A stretch of 64,000 nt of DNA from contig NZ_CP085173.1 in assembly GCF_020616555.1 (NCBI RefSeq), forward strand, positions 8,324,001-8,388,000. Direction: 5' to 3'. The stretch is from Streptomyces longhuiensis. Lineage in GTDB: Bacteria > Actinomycetota > Actinomycetes > Streptomycetales > Streptomycetaceae. Of this stretch, positions 17,674 to 25,010 are shown piece by piece. A program made the translations under genes and the position numbers. The notes below the pieces were generated by a model, which was given only the letters and a program-made list of their open reading frames with translations, was not told where the DNA came from and did no database searches. Positions within the stretch are counted from its first letter, which is position 1. Every line of letters starts with the position of its first letter.

Positions 17674-18741
17674 GTGCCCTTCGCGCACCCCGCCACACGC
17701 CGTGGCTCCGTTCGCCTCATACCCCGTACCGCGCTGTGTCTCGCCGGGATGCTCGCCCTGGCCGCCTGCGGCAGCGGCGGATCCGCCCGCACGTCCGCGG
17801 CCCAGGAGAGCACCGCCGGCCATCCCGTCGTACTCGACAACTGCGGTACGCGGGTCGAGGTGAAAGCGGCGCCCGAGCGTGCCGTCTCTCTCGACCAGGG
17901 CTCGACCGAGATCATGCTCGCCCTCGGCCTCGGCGACCGCATGGCCGGCACGGGGACCTGGACGGACCCGGTGATGAAGGGACTTGAGAAGGAGAACGCG
18001 AAGGTCGAGCGGCTCGCCGACCGCTATCCGTCCTTCGAGAAGGTCCTGGACGCCGAACCCGACTTCGTCGCCGCCTCGTTCGGCGCCACGCTGAGCAAGG
18101 GCGGAGTGGCGCCACGCGACCAGTTCGCGAAGCTGGGCGTACCGGCGTACCTCTCGCCCTCCGACTGTGTCGGCAAGAACAACAGCGGCGGCGGCGACGG
18201 TGCCCGCACCAAGACCCTCGGCATGGAGACCGTCTACGGCGAAGTCCGCGACCTCGCCGCCGTCTTCGATGTACGCGAACGGGGCGAGCGGCTCGTCTCC
18301 GCGCTCAAGGCCCGCGTGAAGAAGGCGACCATCGGCATCGACGCCTCCCGGACGACCCTCCTGTACTGGTTCGCCAACTCCGACTCCCCCTACATGGCAG
18401 GCTGTTGCGGAGCGCCCGGCGTCATCACCCGTGAGGTGGGGGCGAAGAACGTCTTCGACGACACCCGCGACGAATGGCCCCAGATCAACTGGGAGACGGT
18501 CGCCGACCGGGACCCGGACGTCCTCGTCATCGGCGATCTCACGCGGCGCTCGCAGACCGCCGAATCCGCCGCCAAGAAGATCGAGTTCCTCGAGTCCGAC
18601 GCCGTGACCAAGAACATGACCGCCGTGAAGAAGAAGCGGTACGTGCTGCTCAGCGGGCAGGCCATGAACCCGACCATCCGTACGGTGGAGGGCGTGGAGC
18701 AAGTCGCCGCGAAACTACGGGCGTTCGGACTCGCCGGATGA
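17674..18741 (+). CDS. Cobalamin-type ABC transporter substrate-binding lipoprotein (BtuF-like)
   Basis: A 355-residue lipoprotein of the helical-backbone metal/cobalamin-binding family. The signal peptide ends in LALAAC with lipidated Cys32, and the mature part opens with the family's VVLDNCGTRVEVKAAPERAVSLDQGSTEIMLALG pattern (only pieces quoted: NCGTRVEV, PERAVSLDQ). It would capture the corrinoid outside the membrane. The GTG at 17674 has GAGGAAG upstream. Two conserved Cys (YMAGCCGAPG) are unusual. The family also includes siderophore binders; the riboswitch directly upstream is the reason for preferring cobalamin or a related corrinoid. Confidence 0.85.
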   Translation: MPFAHPATRRGSVRLIPRTALCLAGMLALAACGSGGSARTSAAQESTAGHPVVLDNCGTRVEVKAAPERAVSLDQGSTEIMLALGLGDRMAGTGTWTDPVMKGLEKENAKVERLADRYPSFEKVLDAEPDFVAASFGATLSKGGVAPRDQFAKLGVPAYLSPSDCVGKNNSGGGDGARTKTLGMETVYGEVRDLAAVFDVRERGERLVSALKARVKKATIGIDASRTTLLYWFANSDSPYMAGCCGAPGVITREVGAKNVFDDTRDEWPQINWETVADRDPDVLVIGDLTRRSQTAESAAKKIEFLESDAVTKNMTAVKKKRYVLLSGQAMNPTIRTVEGVEQVAAKLRAFGLAG

Positions 18742-19847
18742 GGAGCGTGGAAGCGTCGCCCCCGCCGCCCGAGGCGCCCTCTGAGGTCCCTCCTGAGGCT
18801 GCGCCGCCACCCGTCACCGGGAAGCGGCTTCATGCGGTGCGCGGCGTGCTCGCCTGGCCGACCGGTTTCGCGGTGCTCATCGTGTCCGTGGCCCTGGCCA
18901 TCACCATCGGCCCGGCCGACATCGGGATGACCGATGTCTGGTCGGCCGTTGCCGCCCACCTCGGCCTGGGCAAACCGGAGTTGACACCCATCCGCGACGG
19001 CATCGTGTGGAACCTGCGGCTGCCGCGCACCCTGCTGGCCGCCGTGTGCGGCGCGGGGCTCGCGGTGTGCGGCGCCGTGATGCAGTCGCTGCTGCGCAAC
19101 CCGCTCGCCGACCCCTTCGTCCTCGGCGTCTCCTCCGGCGCCTCGACCGGCGCGGTCCTGGTCGTCGTACTCGGCGTCGGCGGCGGCGCCCTGTCGGTCT
19201 CGGGTGGCGCCTTCCTCGGCGCGGTCGTCTCCTTCGCGCTGGTACTGGTGCTCAGCCAGGCTCTCGGCGGCTCCACCGACCGTGTGGTGCTGTCCGGGGT
19301 GGCCGCCATGCAGCTGTTCTCCGCGCTCACCTCCGTCGTCGTACTGACCGCGGCGGATGCCGAGACGACGCGCGGCGTTCTGTTCTGGCTGCTCGGCTCG
19401 CTCGGCGGGGCGGGCTGGACCGACGTCCGGATGTGCCTGGCGCTGCTCGTGGCGGCGCTCGTGATCTGCGTCGCGCACGCCCGTACGCTCGACGCCTTCG
19501 CGTTCGGGCAGGACGCCGCCGCGTCGCTCGGCGTGAACGTGGCCCGCACCCGCCTGGTCCTGCTGTGCACGACCGCCCTGCTCACGGCGGCACTGGTCAG
19601 CTCGGCCGGCGCGATCGGCTTCGTCGGCCTGGTGCTGCCGCACGCGGCGCGGGCCCTTGCGGGTCCGGGGCACGCCCGGCTGCTGCCGGTGACGGCGCTG
19701 GCGGGCGCGGTCTTCCTCGTGTGGGTGGACACGCTCGCCCGCACCGTCCTCGACCCGCAGGAGCTGCCGGTCGGCGTGGTGACCTCGCTGATCGGCGTAC
19801 CGGCCTTCGTCCTCGTCCTGTACCGCACCCGGAGCCTGCGCCGATGA
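18738..19847 (+). CDS. ABC transporter permease, FecCD/BtuC family
   Basis: A 369-residue integral membrane protein with about nine to ten hydrophobic helices, typical of BtuC/FecCD permeases: LRLPRTLLAAVCGAGLAVCGAVMQ is the conserved early region (quoted in part: LRLPRTLLA), then NPLADPFVLGVSSGA, and IGFVGLVLPHAARAL, the coupling helix that contacts the ATPase. The N-terminal 30 residues are Pro/Glu-rich. Its ATG overlaps the stop of the binding-protein gene by 4 bases (ATGA). Second gene of the riboswitch-controlled importer operon. Confidence 0.92.
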   Translation: MRSVEASPPPPEAPSEVPPEAAPPPVTGKRLHAVRGVLAWPTGFAVLIVSVALAITIGPADIGMTDVWSAVAAHLGLGKPELTPIRDGIVWNLRLPRTLLAAVCGAGLAVCGAVMQSLLRNPLADPFVLGVSSGASTGAVLVVVLGVGGGALSVSGGAFLGAVVSFALVLVLSQALGGSTDRVVLSGVAAMQLFSALTSVVVLTAADAETTRGVLFWLLGSLGGAGWTDVRMCLALLVAALVICVAHARTLDAFAFGQDAAASLGVNVARTRLVLLCTTALLTAALVSSAGAIGFVGLVLPHAARALAGPGHARLLPVTALAGAVFLVWVDTLARTVLDPQELPVGVVTSLIGVPAFVLVLYRTRSLRR

Positions 19848-20653
19848 CCGTTCCGCCGATGCGCACAACCACCGCCGAGGGACTGCGGGCCGACCGCGTC
19901 CGCCGCGAAACCGGCGGACACCTCATCCTGGACGGCGTGAGCGTGCACCCGGCGCCCGGAGGCATCACGGGCCTCGTCGGACCCAACGGCTCGGGCAAGA
20001 CCACGCTCCTGCGTCTGCTCGCGGGCATCCTCACTCCCCAGGCCGGAGTGGTGACCCTGGACGGCTCACCGCTGAGCACCGTCGGCCGCAGGGACTTCGC
20101 GCGCCGTGTCGCCGTGGTCGAGCAACAGGCCGACACACAGGTCGAGCTGACGGCCGAGGACGTCGTACGTCTGGGCCGTGTCCCGCACCGCAGGGCATGG
20201 ATGCCACCGTCGGCGCAGGACGAGGAGGCCGTACGTTCCGCGCTCGCCCGCACCGATCTCACCGACCGGGCGCACCGGCACTGGCACACGCTCTCCGGCG
20301 GTGAGCGCCAGCGCGTCCAGATCGCCCGTGCCCTCGCGCAGCGGCCACGCGAACTCCTCCTGGACGAGCCGACCAACCACCTCGACATCCAGCACCAGTT
20401 GGACCTCATGGACCTGCTGGCAGAACTCCGGCTCACCAGCGTCATCGCCCTGCACGACCTCAACCTGGCCGCGATGTACTGCGACCAGCTGGTCGTGCTC
20501 CGGCAGGGGCGTGTGATCGCGGCCGGTACCCCCCGTGACGTACTCACCGAAGAGCTCATAGCGCGGGTCTACGGTGTGCGCGCGACGGTTTTCCCGGCCG
20601 CCGAGCCGGGGGAGCGCCCGTACATCAGGTTCCTGAGGACGTCCGCTCCCTGA
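19844..20653 (+). CDS. ABC transporter ATP-binding protein (BtuD/FecE-like)
   Basis: A 269-residue ATPase with Walker A GPNGSGKTT, the Q-loop VEQQAD, signature LSGGERQR, Walker B ELLLDEPTNHLD and the switch His in VIALHDLNLA. It would energise the permease at 18738. The ATG overlaps the permease stop by 4 bases. Last gene of the importer operon; a new promoter and a third riboswitch follow at once. Confidence 0.93.
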   Translation: MTVPPMRTTTAEGLRADRVRRETGGHLILDGVSVHPAPGGITGLVGPNGSGKTTLLRLLAGILTPQAGVVTLDGSPLSTVGRRDFARRVAVVEQQADTQVELTAEDVVRLGRVPHRRAWMPPSAQDEEAVRSALARTDLTDRAHRHWHTLSGGERQRVQIARALAQRPRELLLDEPTNHLDIQHQLDLMDLLAELRLTSVIALHDLNLAAMYCDQLVVLRQGRVIAAGTPRDVLTEELIARVYGVRATVFPAAEPGERPYIRFLRTSAP

Positions 20654-20726
20654 GACGGCACTGCCGTACCGCACACCAGGCTTCCTGGCAGCGGCCATGA
20701 GCAAGATCACGGCGAACGGCCCGGTC

Positions 20727-20755
20727 TTGGCCGTGCGCTCCTTACGCGGTACGGT
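20727..20755 (+). promoter_or_regulatory. Candidate promoter for cbtBA
   Basis: TTGGCC (20727-20732) and TACGGT (20750-20755) are separated by exactly 17 bases, giving a start near 20762, just before the riboswitch aptamer. This suggests cbtBA is transcribed separately from the upstream importer operon. Confidence 0.45.
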
Positions 20756-20765
20756 CTGACCGATA

Positions 20766-20875
20766 TTGACGACGGCAACGCGGAAGCCGGTGGGAATCCG
20801 GCACGGTCGCGCCACTGTGAGACGAGCCACTCGCCCGGACGGGCGGGGACCTCGCGAGTCAGACCCGCAGCTGTC
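20766..20875 (+). ncRNA. Cobalamin riboswitch upstream of cbtB
   Basis: The short leader contains GGAAGCCGGTGGGAATCCGG, CACGGTCGCGCCACTGTGAG (the GCCACTG B12-box) and CGAGTCAGACCCGCAGCTG, the ordered blocks of the compact cobalamin aptamer usual before cbt genes. It ends about 50 bases upstream of cbtB. The ribosome site AGAGGAGGT (20912-20920) can pair with CTCC at 20907-20910, and that CTCC can instead pair with an upstream TGGGA (20896-20900), a simple two-state switch. Confidence 0.9.
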
Positions 20876-20926
20876 GTACTTGTGCACCACCGAGATGGGA
20901 CGCGAACTCCCAGAGGAGGTCCTGCC

Positions 20927-21148
20927 ATGGCGCAGACCGTCGCTCAGCCGACAGCCACCACCCCCGTTCTTCCCGCAAAGCTGCCCCTGAAGGCGATTGC
21001 CCCGTGGGCAGCCTTCTTCGGCATCCTGATGCTGGTCCTGCTCTACTTCGTCGGCGCCGAACAGGGGGCGACCGCCGTCGTCTCCGGCGAGAGCGTTCAT
21101 GAATGGGTGCACGACGCCCGCCACCTGCTCGGCTTCCCCTGCCACTGA
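20927..21148 (+). CDS. cbtB: Cobalt transporter subunit CbtB
   Basis: A 73-residue protein with one transmembrane helix (about residues 22-44, PWAAFFGILMLVLLYFVGAE) and a His-containing C-terminus (VHEWVHDARHLLGFPCH), the usual architecture of CbtB. CbtA and CbtB are predicted to form a cobalt importer in B12-regulated loci; transport has mostly been inferred from genome context. The ATG at 20927 has AGAGGAGGT 6 bases upstream. Immediately upstream is a cobalamin riboswitch, immediately downstream cbtA. Confidence 0.9.
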   Translation: MAQTVAQPTATTPVLPAKLPLKAIAPWAAFFGILMLVLLYFVGAEQGATAVVSGESVHEWVHDARHLLGFPCH

Positions 21149-21168
21149 CGAGGGACGCCGCAAAGCTC

Positions 21169-21927
21169 ATGAACTCCGCAACAGTGAGAAACCTCCTCGT
21201 ACGGGGCATGCTCGCCGGCCTGGGTGCCGGTCTGCTCGCCCTGGTCGTCGCCTACCTCCTCGGCGAACCCAGCGTGGACAGCGCCATCGGCTACGAGGAG
21301 GCCCACGCACCCGCGCACCACCACGAGGTCGAACTCGTCAGCCGCAGCATGCAGTCCACCGCGGGCCTCGCCACCGGCATCCTGCTCTACGGCGTCGCCT
21401 TCGGCGGCATAGCCGCCCTCGCGTACTGCTTCGCGCTCGGCCGCGTCGGCCGCTTCACCCCGCGCGCCACGGCACTCCTGCTCTCCGGCGCGGCCCTGCT
21501 CGCCGTGTACGTCGTGCCGTTCCTGAAGTACCCCGCCAACCCGCCGTCCGTCGGCGATCCCGGGACCATCAGCAAGCGCACGACGCTGTACTTCCTGATG
21601 ATGCTGCTCAGCGTGCTGCTCGCCGTCGCCGCGGTGATCATCGGGAAGCGGCTCGCGCCCCGCCTGGGCACCTGGTACGCCACCGTGGCAGCGGTAGCGT
21701 GCTTCGTCCTCGCGATCGGGCTCGCGTACGCGTTCCTGCCGGTCGTCAACGAGGTACCGAAGGACTTCCCCGCAGCGCTGCTGTGGCGGTTCCGCACCTC
21801 GGCCCTCGCCATCCAGCTCACTCTGTGGACCGGATTCGGCCTGATCTTCGGCGAGTTGGCGCAGCGGCAGCTGGCTCCGCGCACGGGCGCGGTCCCGTCC
21901 GGCAAGGCAACTCCCGTACCCCACTGA
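21169..21927 (+). CDS. cbtA: Cobalt transporter subunit CbtA
   Basis: A 252-residue membrane protein with about six helices. It contains the CbtA-typical histidine stretch EEAHAPAHHHEVELVSR between helices 1 and 2, and VPFLKYPANPPSVGDP, a conserved family loop. It probably forms the channel part of the cobalt importer with CbtB. The ATG at 21169 has GAGGG about 14 bases upstream, which is far, so translation may be coupled to cbtB 20 bases before. A strong terminator follows. Confidence 0.92.
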   Translation: MNSATVRNLLVRGMLAGLGAGLLALVVAYLLGEPSVDSAIGYEEAHAPAHHHEVELVSRSMQSTAGLATGILLYGVAFGGIAALAYCFALGRVGRFTPRATALLLSGAALLAVYVVPFLKYPANPPSVGDPGTISKRTTLYFLMMLLSVLLAVAAVIIGKRLAPRLGTWYATVAAVACFVLAIGLAYAFLPVVNEVPKDFPAALLWRFRTSALAIQLTLWTGFGLIFGELAQRQLAPRTGAVPSGKATPVPH

Positions 21928-21960
21928 GAGAACCGCGCCACAGGACCCAGGCAGGCGATC

Positions 21961-22007
21961 GAGCGCAGAGGGCCGCCGGAACCGTCCGGTCGGCCCTCTC
22001 GCTTTTT
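21961..22007 (+). terminator. Rho-independent terminator after cbtA
   Basis: The stem AGAGGGCCG (21967-21975) pairs with CGGCCCTCT (21991-21999), extended inside by CCGG/CCGG, and is followed by a TTTTT run at 22003-22007. It is the only terminator in the window with a clear T-tract. Confidence 0.9.
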
Positions 22008-22025
22008 CCGAGGGCGGAGACCCGC

Positions 22026-22418
22026 GTGGCCAGACACCCCCAACCGCGCCACATCACACTCGGCGGCCGCGAGGCGGTCGCGCTGTCCCTGGAGGAGTAC
22101 GAGCAACTGATCGCCAGCAGACGGCAGATCGGCGGCCAGAGTGCCCGCGTCCGCGTCCTCGCGCAGCGGGTGAAGGAGAGCGAGGAGCTGCTGAGGGAGA
22201 TCGAGTCACTGGTCGGCTGCCCGTCGCACGGCTGCCACGGCCTGCCGGACCGAAGAGGGAACGAGGGGCGGGGCGGCGAGGCGGGCGAACCCGCGGGAAC
22301 GAGGGACAGCGACTGTCTGAGGTGCGCGCTGGCGGCACTGCTCCTGCGTCATCGGGAGTCAACGGGCGCTCCGCCGGGGGCGGTTGGCGAGGAATGCTGC
22401 TCGCCGTCGAGTCAGTAG
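22026..22418 (+). CDS. Hypothetical small protein
   Basis: A 130-residue frame starting at GTG 22026 with GAGGGCGGAG upstream. Residues 8-45 (HITLGGREAVALSLEEYEQL) vaguely recall the strand-helix start of Phd/YefM-type antitoxins, and residues 35-62 would form a charged helix (RVRVLAQRVKESEELLREIE). The C-terminal half is Cys-, Gly- and Arg-rich (VGCPSHGCHGLP, CLRCALAALL, EECCSP) without a recognisable domain. It follows the cbtA terminator and converges with the phosphatase-like gene. Whether the whole frame is expressed is uncertain; no function is proposed. Confidence 0.5.
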   Translation: MARHPQPRHITLGGREAVALSLEEYEQLIASRRQIGGQSARVRVLAQRVKESEELLREIESLVGCPSHGCHGLPDRRGNEGRGGEAGEPAGTRDSDCLRCALAALLLRHRESTGAPPGAVGEECCSPSSQ

Positions 22419-22440
22419 GGGGCGAGGCGTCCAGTACGGG

Positions 22441-23031
22441 TCAGCCCCCGGCGCCGTCCTCCGACGGGCCCAGCGGTCGTCCGAGCCGAAGGTTCCAGCG
22501 CCCGGAGCGCCCGCTGACGTCGGTCGCCGTCAGGGGCGGTACGTCGAGCCGCCAGAACGCCGACCCGGGCACGTCGAGGATCTTGACGGCCACGGCCCGC
22601 ACCACCTCCGGCTCCACCACGGCGAGTGTCCGTCCGTCGAATTCCGCCGACGCGTCCAGCCGGCGCGCGACCCGTTCGCACAGCGCACGTACGGACTCCC
22701 CGCCGTGCGGCGTGGCGCCGAGGTCGGAGAGCCAGAGCGCGATGCCGGCCGGGTCCTCGGCGCTCACCTCGTCGAGGGTCAGGCCCCGCCAACGGCCTAC
22801 GTCCAGCCCGGCCAGCTCCGGCTCCTCGACGGCATCGAGGCCGAGGGCCTCCGCCGTCTCCCGGCAGCGCACGGTGGGGGACACCAACAGCCGGTCGGCC
22901 GCGGGAAGGGAACCGGCCGCCGCCCGCGCACGTGCCGCGGCGCTCGCGTCGAGCGGGCACCCGTCGTCGAACCGGGCCTCCCGCAGAGCCCGGCTCGTGG
23001 CGGCAGTGATCAAGGTGACGCGACTGGTCAC
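22441..23031 (-). CDS. Histidine-phosphatase-family homologue lacking catalytic histidines
   Basis: A 196-residue protein whose layout follows the phosphoglycerate-mutase-like phosphatases: SPTVRCRETAEALGL corresponds to the SPLxRAxxTAE motif, and GESVRALCERVARRL to the helix after it. But the RHG motif of the first strand is replaced by TAA (residues 9-11 in TLITAATSRAL), and the second-histidine motif is AVVEPEVVRAV in place of a SHGGVIR-type sequence. It is thus probably not an active phosphatase by this mechanism. Its place next to cbtBA suggests a cobalt or cobalamin link (CobC is of this family). Start GTG at 23031 with AGAGGGGG upstream. Confidence 0.75.
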   Translation of the reverse strand: MTSRVTLITAATSRALREARFDDGCPLDASAAARARAAAGSLPAADRLLVSPTVRCRETAEALGLDAVEEPELAGLDVGRWRGLTLDEVSAEDPAGIALWLSDLGATPHGGESVRALCERVARRLDASAEFDGRTLAVVEPEVVRAVAVKILDVPGSAFWRLDVPPLTATDVSGRSGRWNLRLGRPLGPSEDGAGG

Positions 23032-23107
23032 GGGTTGAGCCCCCTCTTTGCAATGTGCCGAGACGCGCCAGGCCCGCTCGTCCACCCCCTGGCGGCGCAC
23101 GGCACGA

Positions 23108-24292
23108 CTACGGACGCGTCTCGCGTTCCTTCTTGACGGCGCGCAGGACCACGAACTTCGGGTCGCTGGCGATGAGTTCACTGTTGCCGAACAGGCGCCG
23201 CAGCTTCACGTGGTAGCCGAGGTGGCGATTGCCGATGACCCACAGTTCACCGCCCGGACGCAGCGCGTCCCGCGCGTCGGAGAACATGCGCATGGCCGTG
23301 GCGGCGGTCGTCGCCTGGTGCGAGTGGAACGGCGGATTGTTCAGGACGAGGTCCGCACTGCCCGCGGGCAGCTCCGCGAGACCGTCGCCCACGAGGAACT
23401 CCGCCCTCGCCTCGGGGTGTTCGGTGGGGTCGATGTTCGCCCGGTAGGTCGCCTCGGCCGACGCCACCGCCTGGAACGACTCGTCCGTGAACACGATCTC
23501 CGCGCGCGGGTTCTCCAGCGCCATGGCCGTACCGACGACGCCGTTGCCGCAGCCCAGGTCCACGACGCGCTCGGCGCCCTCGCTGCGGGGTAGGTGTTGG
23601 AGCAGGAACCGGGTGCCGATGTCGAGGCGCTCGGCGCAGAACACACCGGCGTGGTTGGTGACGGTCCGGCCCGACACGGGGCCGACCCCGTCGGGCAGGG
23701 CGTATGTGTGCGGCCACGGGTTCCGCGGCCGCGCGAGCGCCGGGAACGGCGTCGTGAAGATGAGCCGCGCCTTCTTCTCGGCGAGGGACGTGCGGGTCGG
23801 GCCGATGATCCGCTCGAACAGCTTCAGCGTCGAGGTGTGGATCTCCTTGACCATGCCGGTCCCGATCACCACGGTGCCGTCGTGGACGGCGGGCGCGATG
23901 CGGTGCAGCTGGTCCTCGAGCAGCGCCAGGCTCTTGGGGACGCGCACGAGCAGTACGTCCACGCGCTCCGGCGGGGTGTCCTGGGTGGTCAGCAGCCGTA
24001 CCGCGTTCTCGTCGAAGCCGGCCCGGTCGAGGTTGGCGCGGGTCGCGCGCTGCCCGAGGTACGAGTCGGAGATCGCGGTCGGCCGGTCGCAGTGCCGGGC
24101 CAGGGACGTGGCGAGGGCGCCCCACCGGTCGCCGATCACGACCACCGACCCCGACAGATCGGCGGCGCTGTCGGCGAGATGCCGCAGCAGGTACTCGTCC
24201 GCGGCATCCCATGCGCGCAGCGTGTCGCGGGGATCCTCGGGGAAGCGGGCGAGGTCGAACTCGCCCCATGACGTCTCGAAACGGTTGCTCAT
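23108..24292 (-). CDS. RsmC/RlmG-like class I SAM-dependent methyltransferase
   Basis: A 394-residue enzyme in two halves, as in the RlmG/RsmC rRNA guanine-N2 methyltransferases: an inactive N-terminal methyltransferase-like domain (residues 1-190) and an active C-terminal one with the SAM site VVDLGCGNGVVG, and the guanine-methylating NNPPFH motif. PDGVGPVSGRTVTNHAGVFC is the typical bridge between the halves (parts quoted). It likely modifies 23S or 16S rRNA; the exact base cannot be told. ATG start at 24292. A 23-bp tandem repeat lies upstream of it. Confidence 0.85.
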   Translation of the reverse strand: MSNRFETSWGEFDLARFPEDPRDTLRAWDAADEYLLRHLADSAADLSGSVVVIGDRWGALATSLARHCDRPTAISDSYLGQRATRANLDRAGFDENAVRLLTTQDTPPERVDVLLVRVPKSLALLEDQLHRIAPAVHDGTVVIGTGMVKEIHTSTLKLFERIIGPTRTSLAEKKARLIFTTPFPALARPRNPWPHTYALPDGVGPVSGRTVTNHAGVFCAERLDIGTRFLLQHLPRSEGAERVVDLGCGNGVVGTAMALENPRAEIVFTDESFQAVASAEATYRANIDPTEHPEARAEFLVGDGLAELPAGSADLVLNNPPFHSHQATTAATAMRMFSDARDALRPGGELWVIGNRHLGYHVKLRRLFGNSELIASDPKFVVLRAVKKERETRP

Positions 24293-24390
24293 CGTGCCGC
24301 CAGGCTAGCGGAGGCGCAGATCAGCGGGGCCGGGGGCGGGGCCGTGGCGCGGCCGAGTCGGGGCCGACCGGCCCAGCGGCCGACCCCTGC

Positions 24391-24546
24391 CGTACGGCTC
24401 AGGCGTCCCCTCCGTACGGCTCAGGCGTCCCGTGCCGTAGGGCTCAGGTGCCCCGTGCCGTACGGCTCAGGCGTCCCCTGCCGTACGGCTCACGCGTCCC
24501 GTGCCGTGCGGCTCACGCGTCCCGTGCCGTGCGGCTCAGGCATCGC
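24391..24546. repeat. Tandem array of a ~23-bp unit at the 3' end of the TPR gene
   Basis: Six full units and one partial one follow head to tail: starts at 24391, 24413, 24436, 24459, 24482, 24505 and 24528. The unit is CGTACGGCTCAGGCGTCCC plus (C/G)TGC, 22 bases for the first and 23 for the others, with scattered single-base changes. The last unit merges into the end of the TPR gene (stop at 24536-24538). The array therefore fills the space after that gene and before the methyltransferase start. The unit length is not a multiple of three and no spacers exist, so it is a minisatellite, not coding and not CRISPR. Confidence 0.9.
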
Positions 24547-24889
24547 CGAAGTCGCCCGCGAACGCGGCAGCCATCCGCAGATGCGGTCCTGCCTCCTCGT
24601 GACGGCCCTGGCGCTCCAGGGTGCGCCCCAGCATCAGACGGGCGTAGTGCTCGACCGGATCACGCTCGACGACCGTGCGCAGTTCGGCCTCGGCACGGCC
24701 CAGCTGGGCCGAGTGGTAGTACGCGCGGGCCAGCAGCAGCCGCGCCGCCACCTGCTCGGGGATCTCGGCGACCAGGTCGTCGAGGATCTGCGCCGCGAGC
24801 GTGTACTCCTTGGCGTCGAAGAACTTCCGCGCGCGCTCCCAGCGCTCCGCCGGGGTGCCCTGCGTGTAGTAGTTGGTCGTGTTCACCAC
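24536..24889 (-). CDS. Small tetratricopeptide-repeat protein
   Basis: A 117-residue soluble protein made of about two and a half TPR motifs: AERWERARKFFDAKEYTLAA, ARLLLARAYYHSAQLGRAEA and ARLMLGRTLERQGRHEEAGP (each in part) with the A/G-Y-A spacing of TPR helices. It is likely a protein-interaction adaptor; no partner can be named. Two adjacent GTG codons (24889 and 24886) follow GAGGAGG at suitable distance. The 3' end adjoins a tandem repeat. It is divergent from the pirin gene. Confidence 0.8.
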   Translation of the reverse strand: MVNTTNYYTQGTPAERWERARKFFDAKEYTLAAQILDDLVAEIPEQVAARLLLARAYYHSAQLGRAEAELRTVVERDPVEHYARLMLGRTLERQGRHEEAGPHLRMAAAFAGDFGDA

Positions 24890-25010
24890 TGGTGCCTCCT
24901 CGACCGCTCTCAACGGCACGGACCCGGCGCATATTCCGTCCTGGTGAGCGCGCGGGTCCACCCGTACGCGTGCCTGACGGGACGGCCCGGACGGGTCTAG
25001 GTTGTGAGCC

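Noticed and set aside
14593..18702. A single 1369-codon minus-strand frame
   Set aside because: Only the last 773 codons are MetE. The upstream part reads through the metE leader, riboswitches and the opposite strand of the importer gene; AAGGAG and GTG at 16911 define the real start.
24391..24546. CRISPR array
   Set aside because: Units are contiguous without spacers, are not palindromic repeats, and no cas genes are near.
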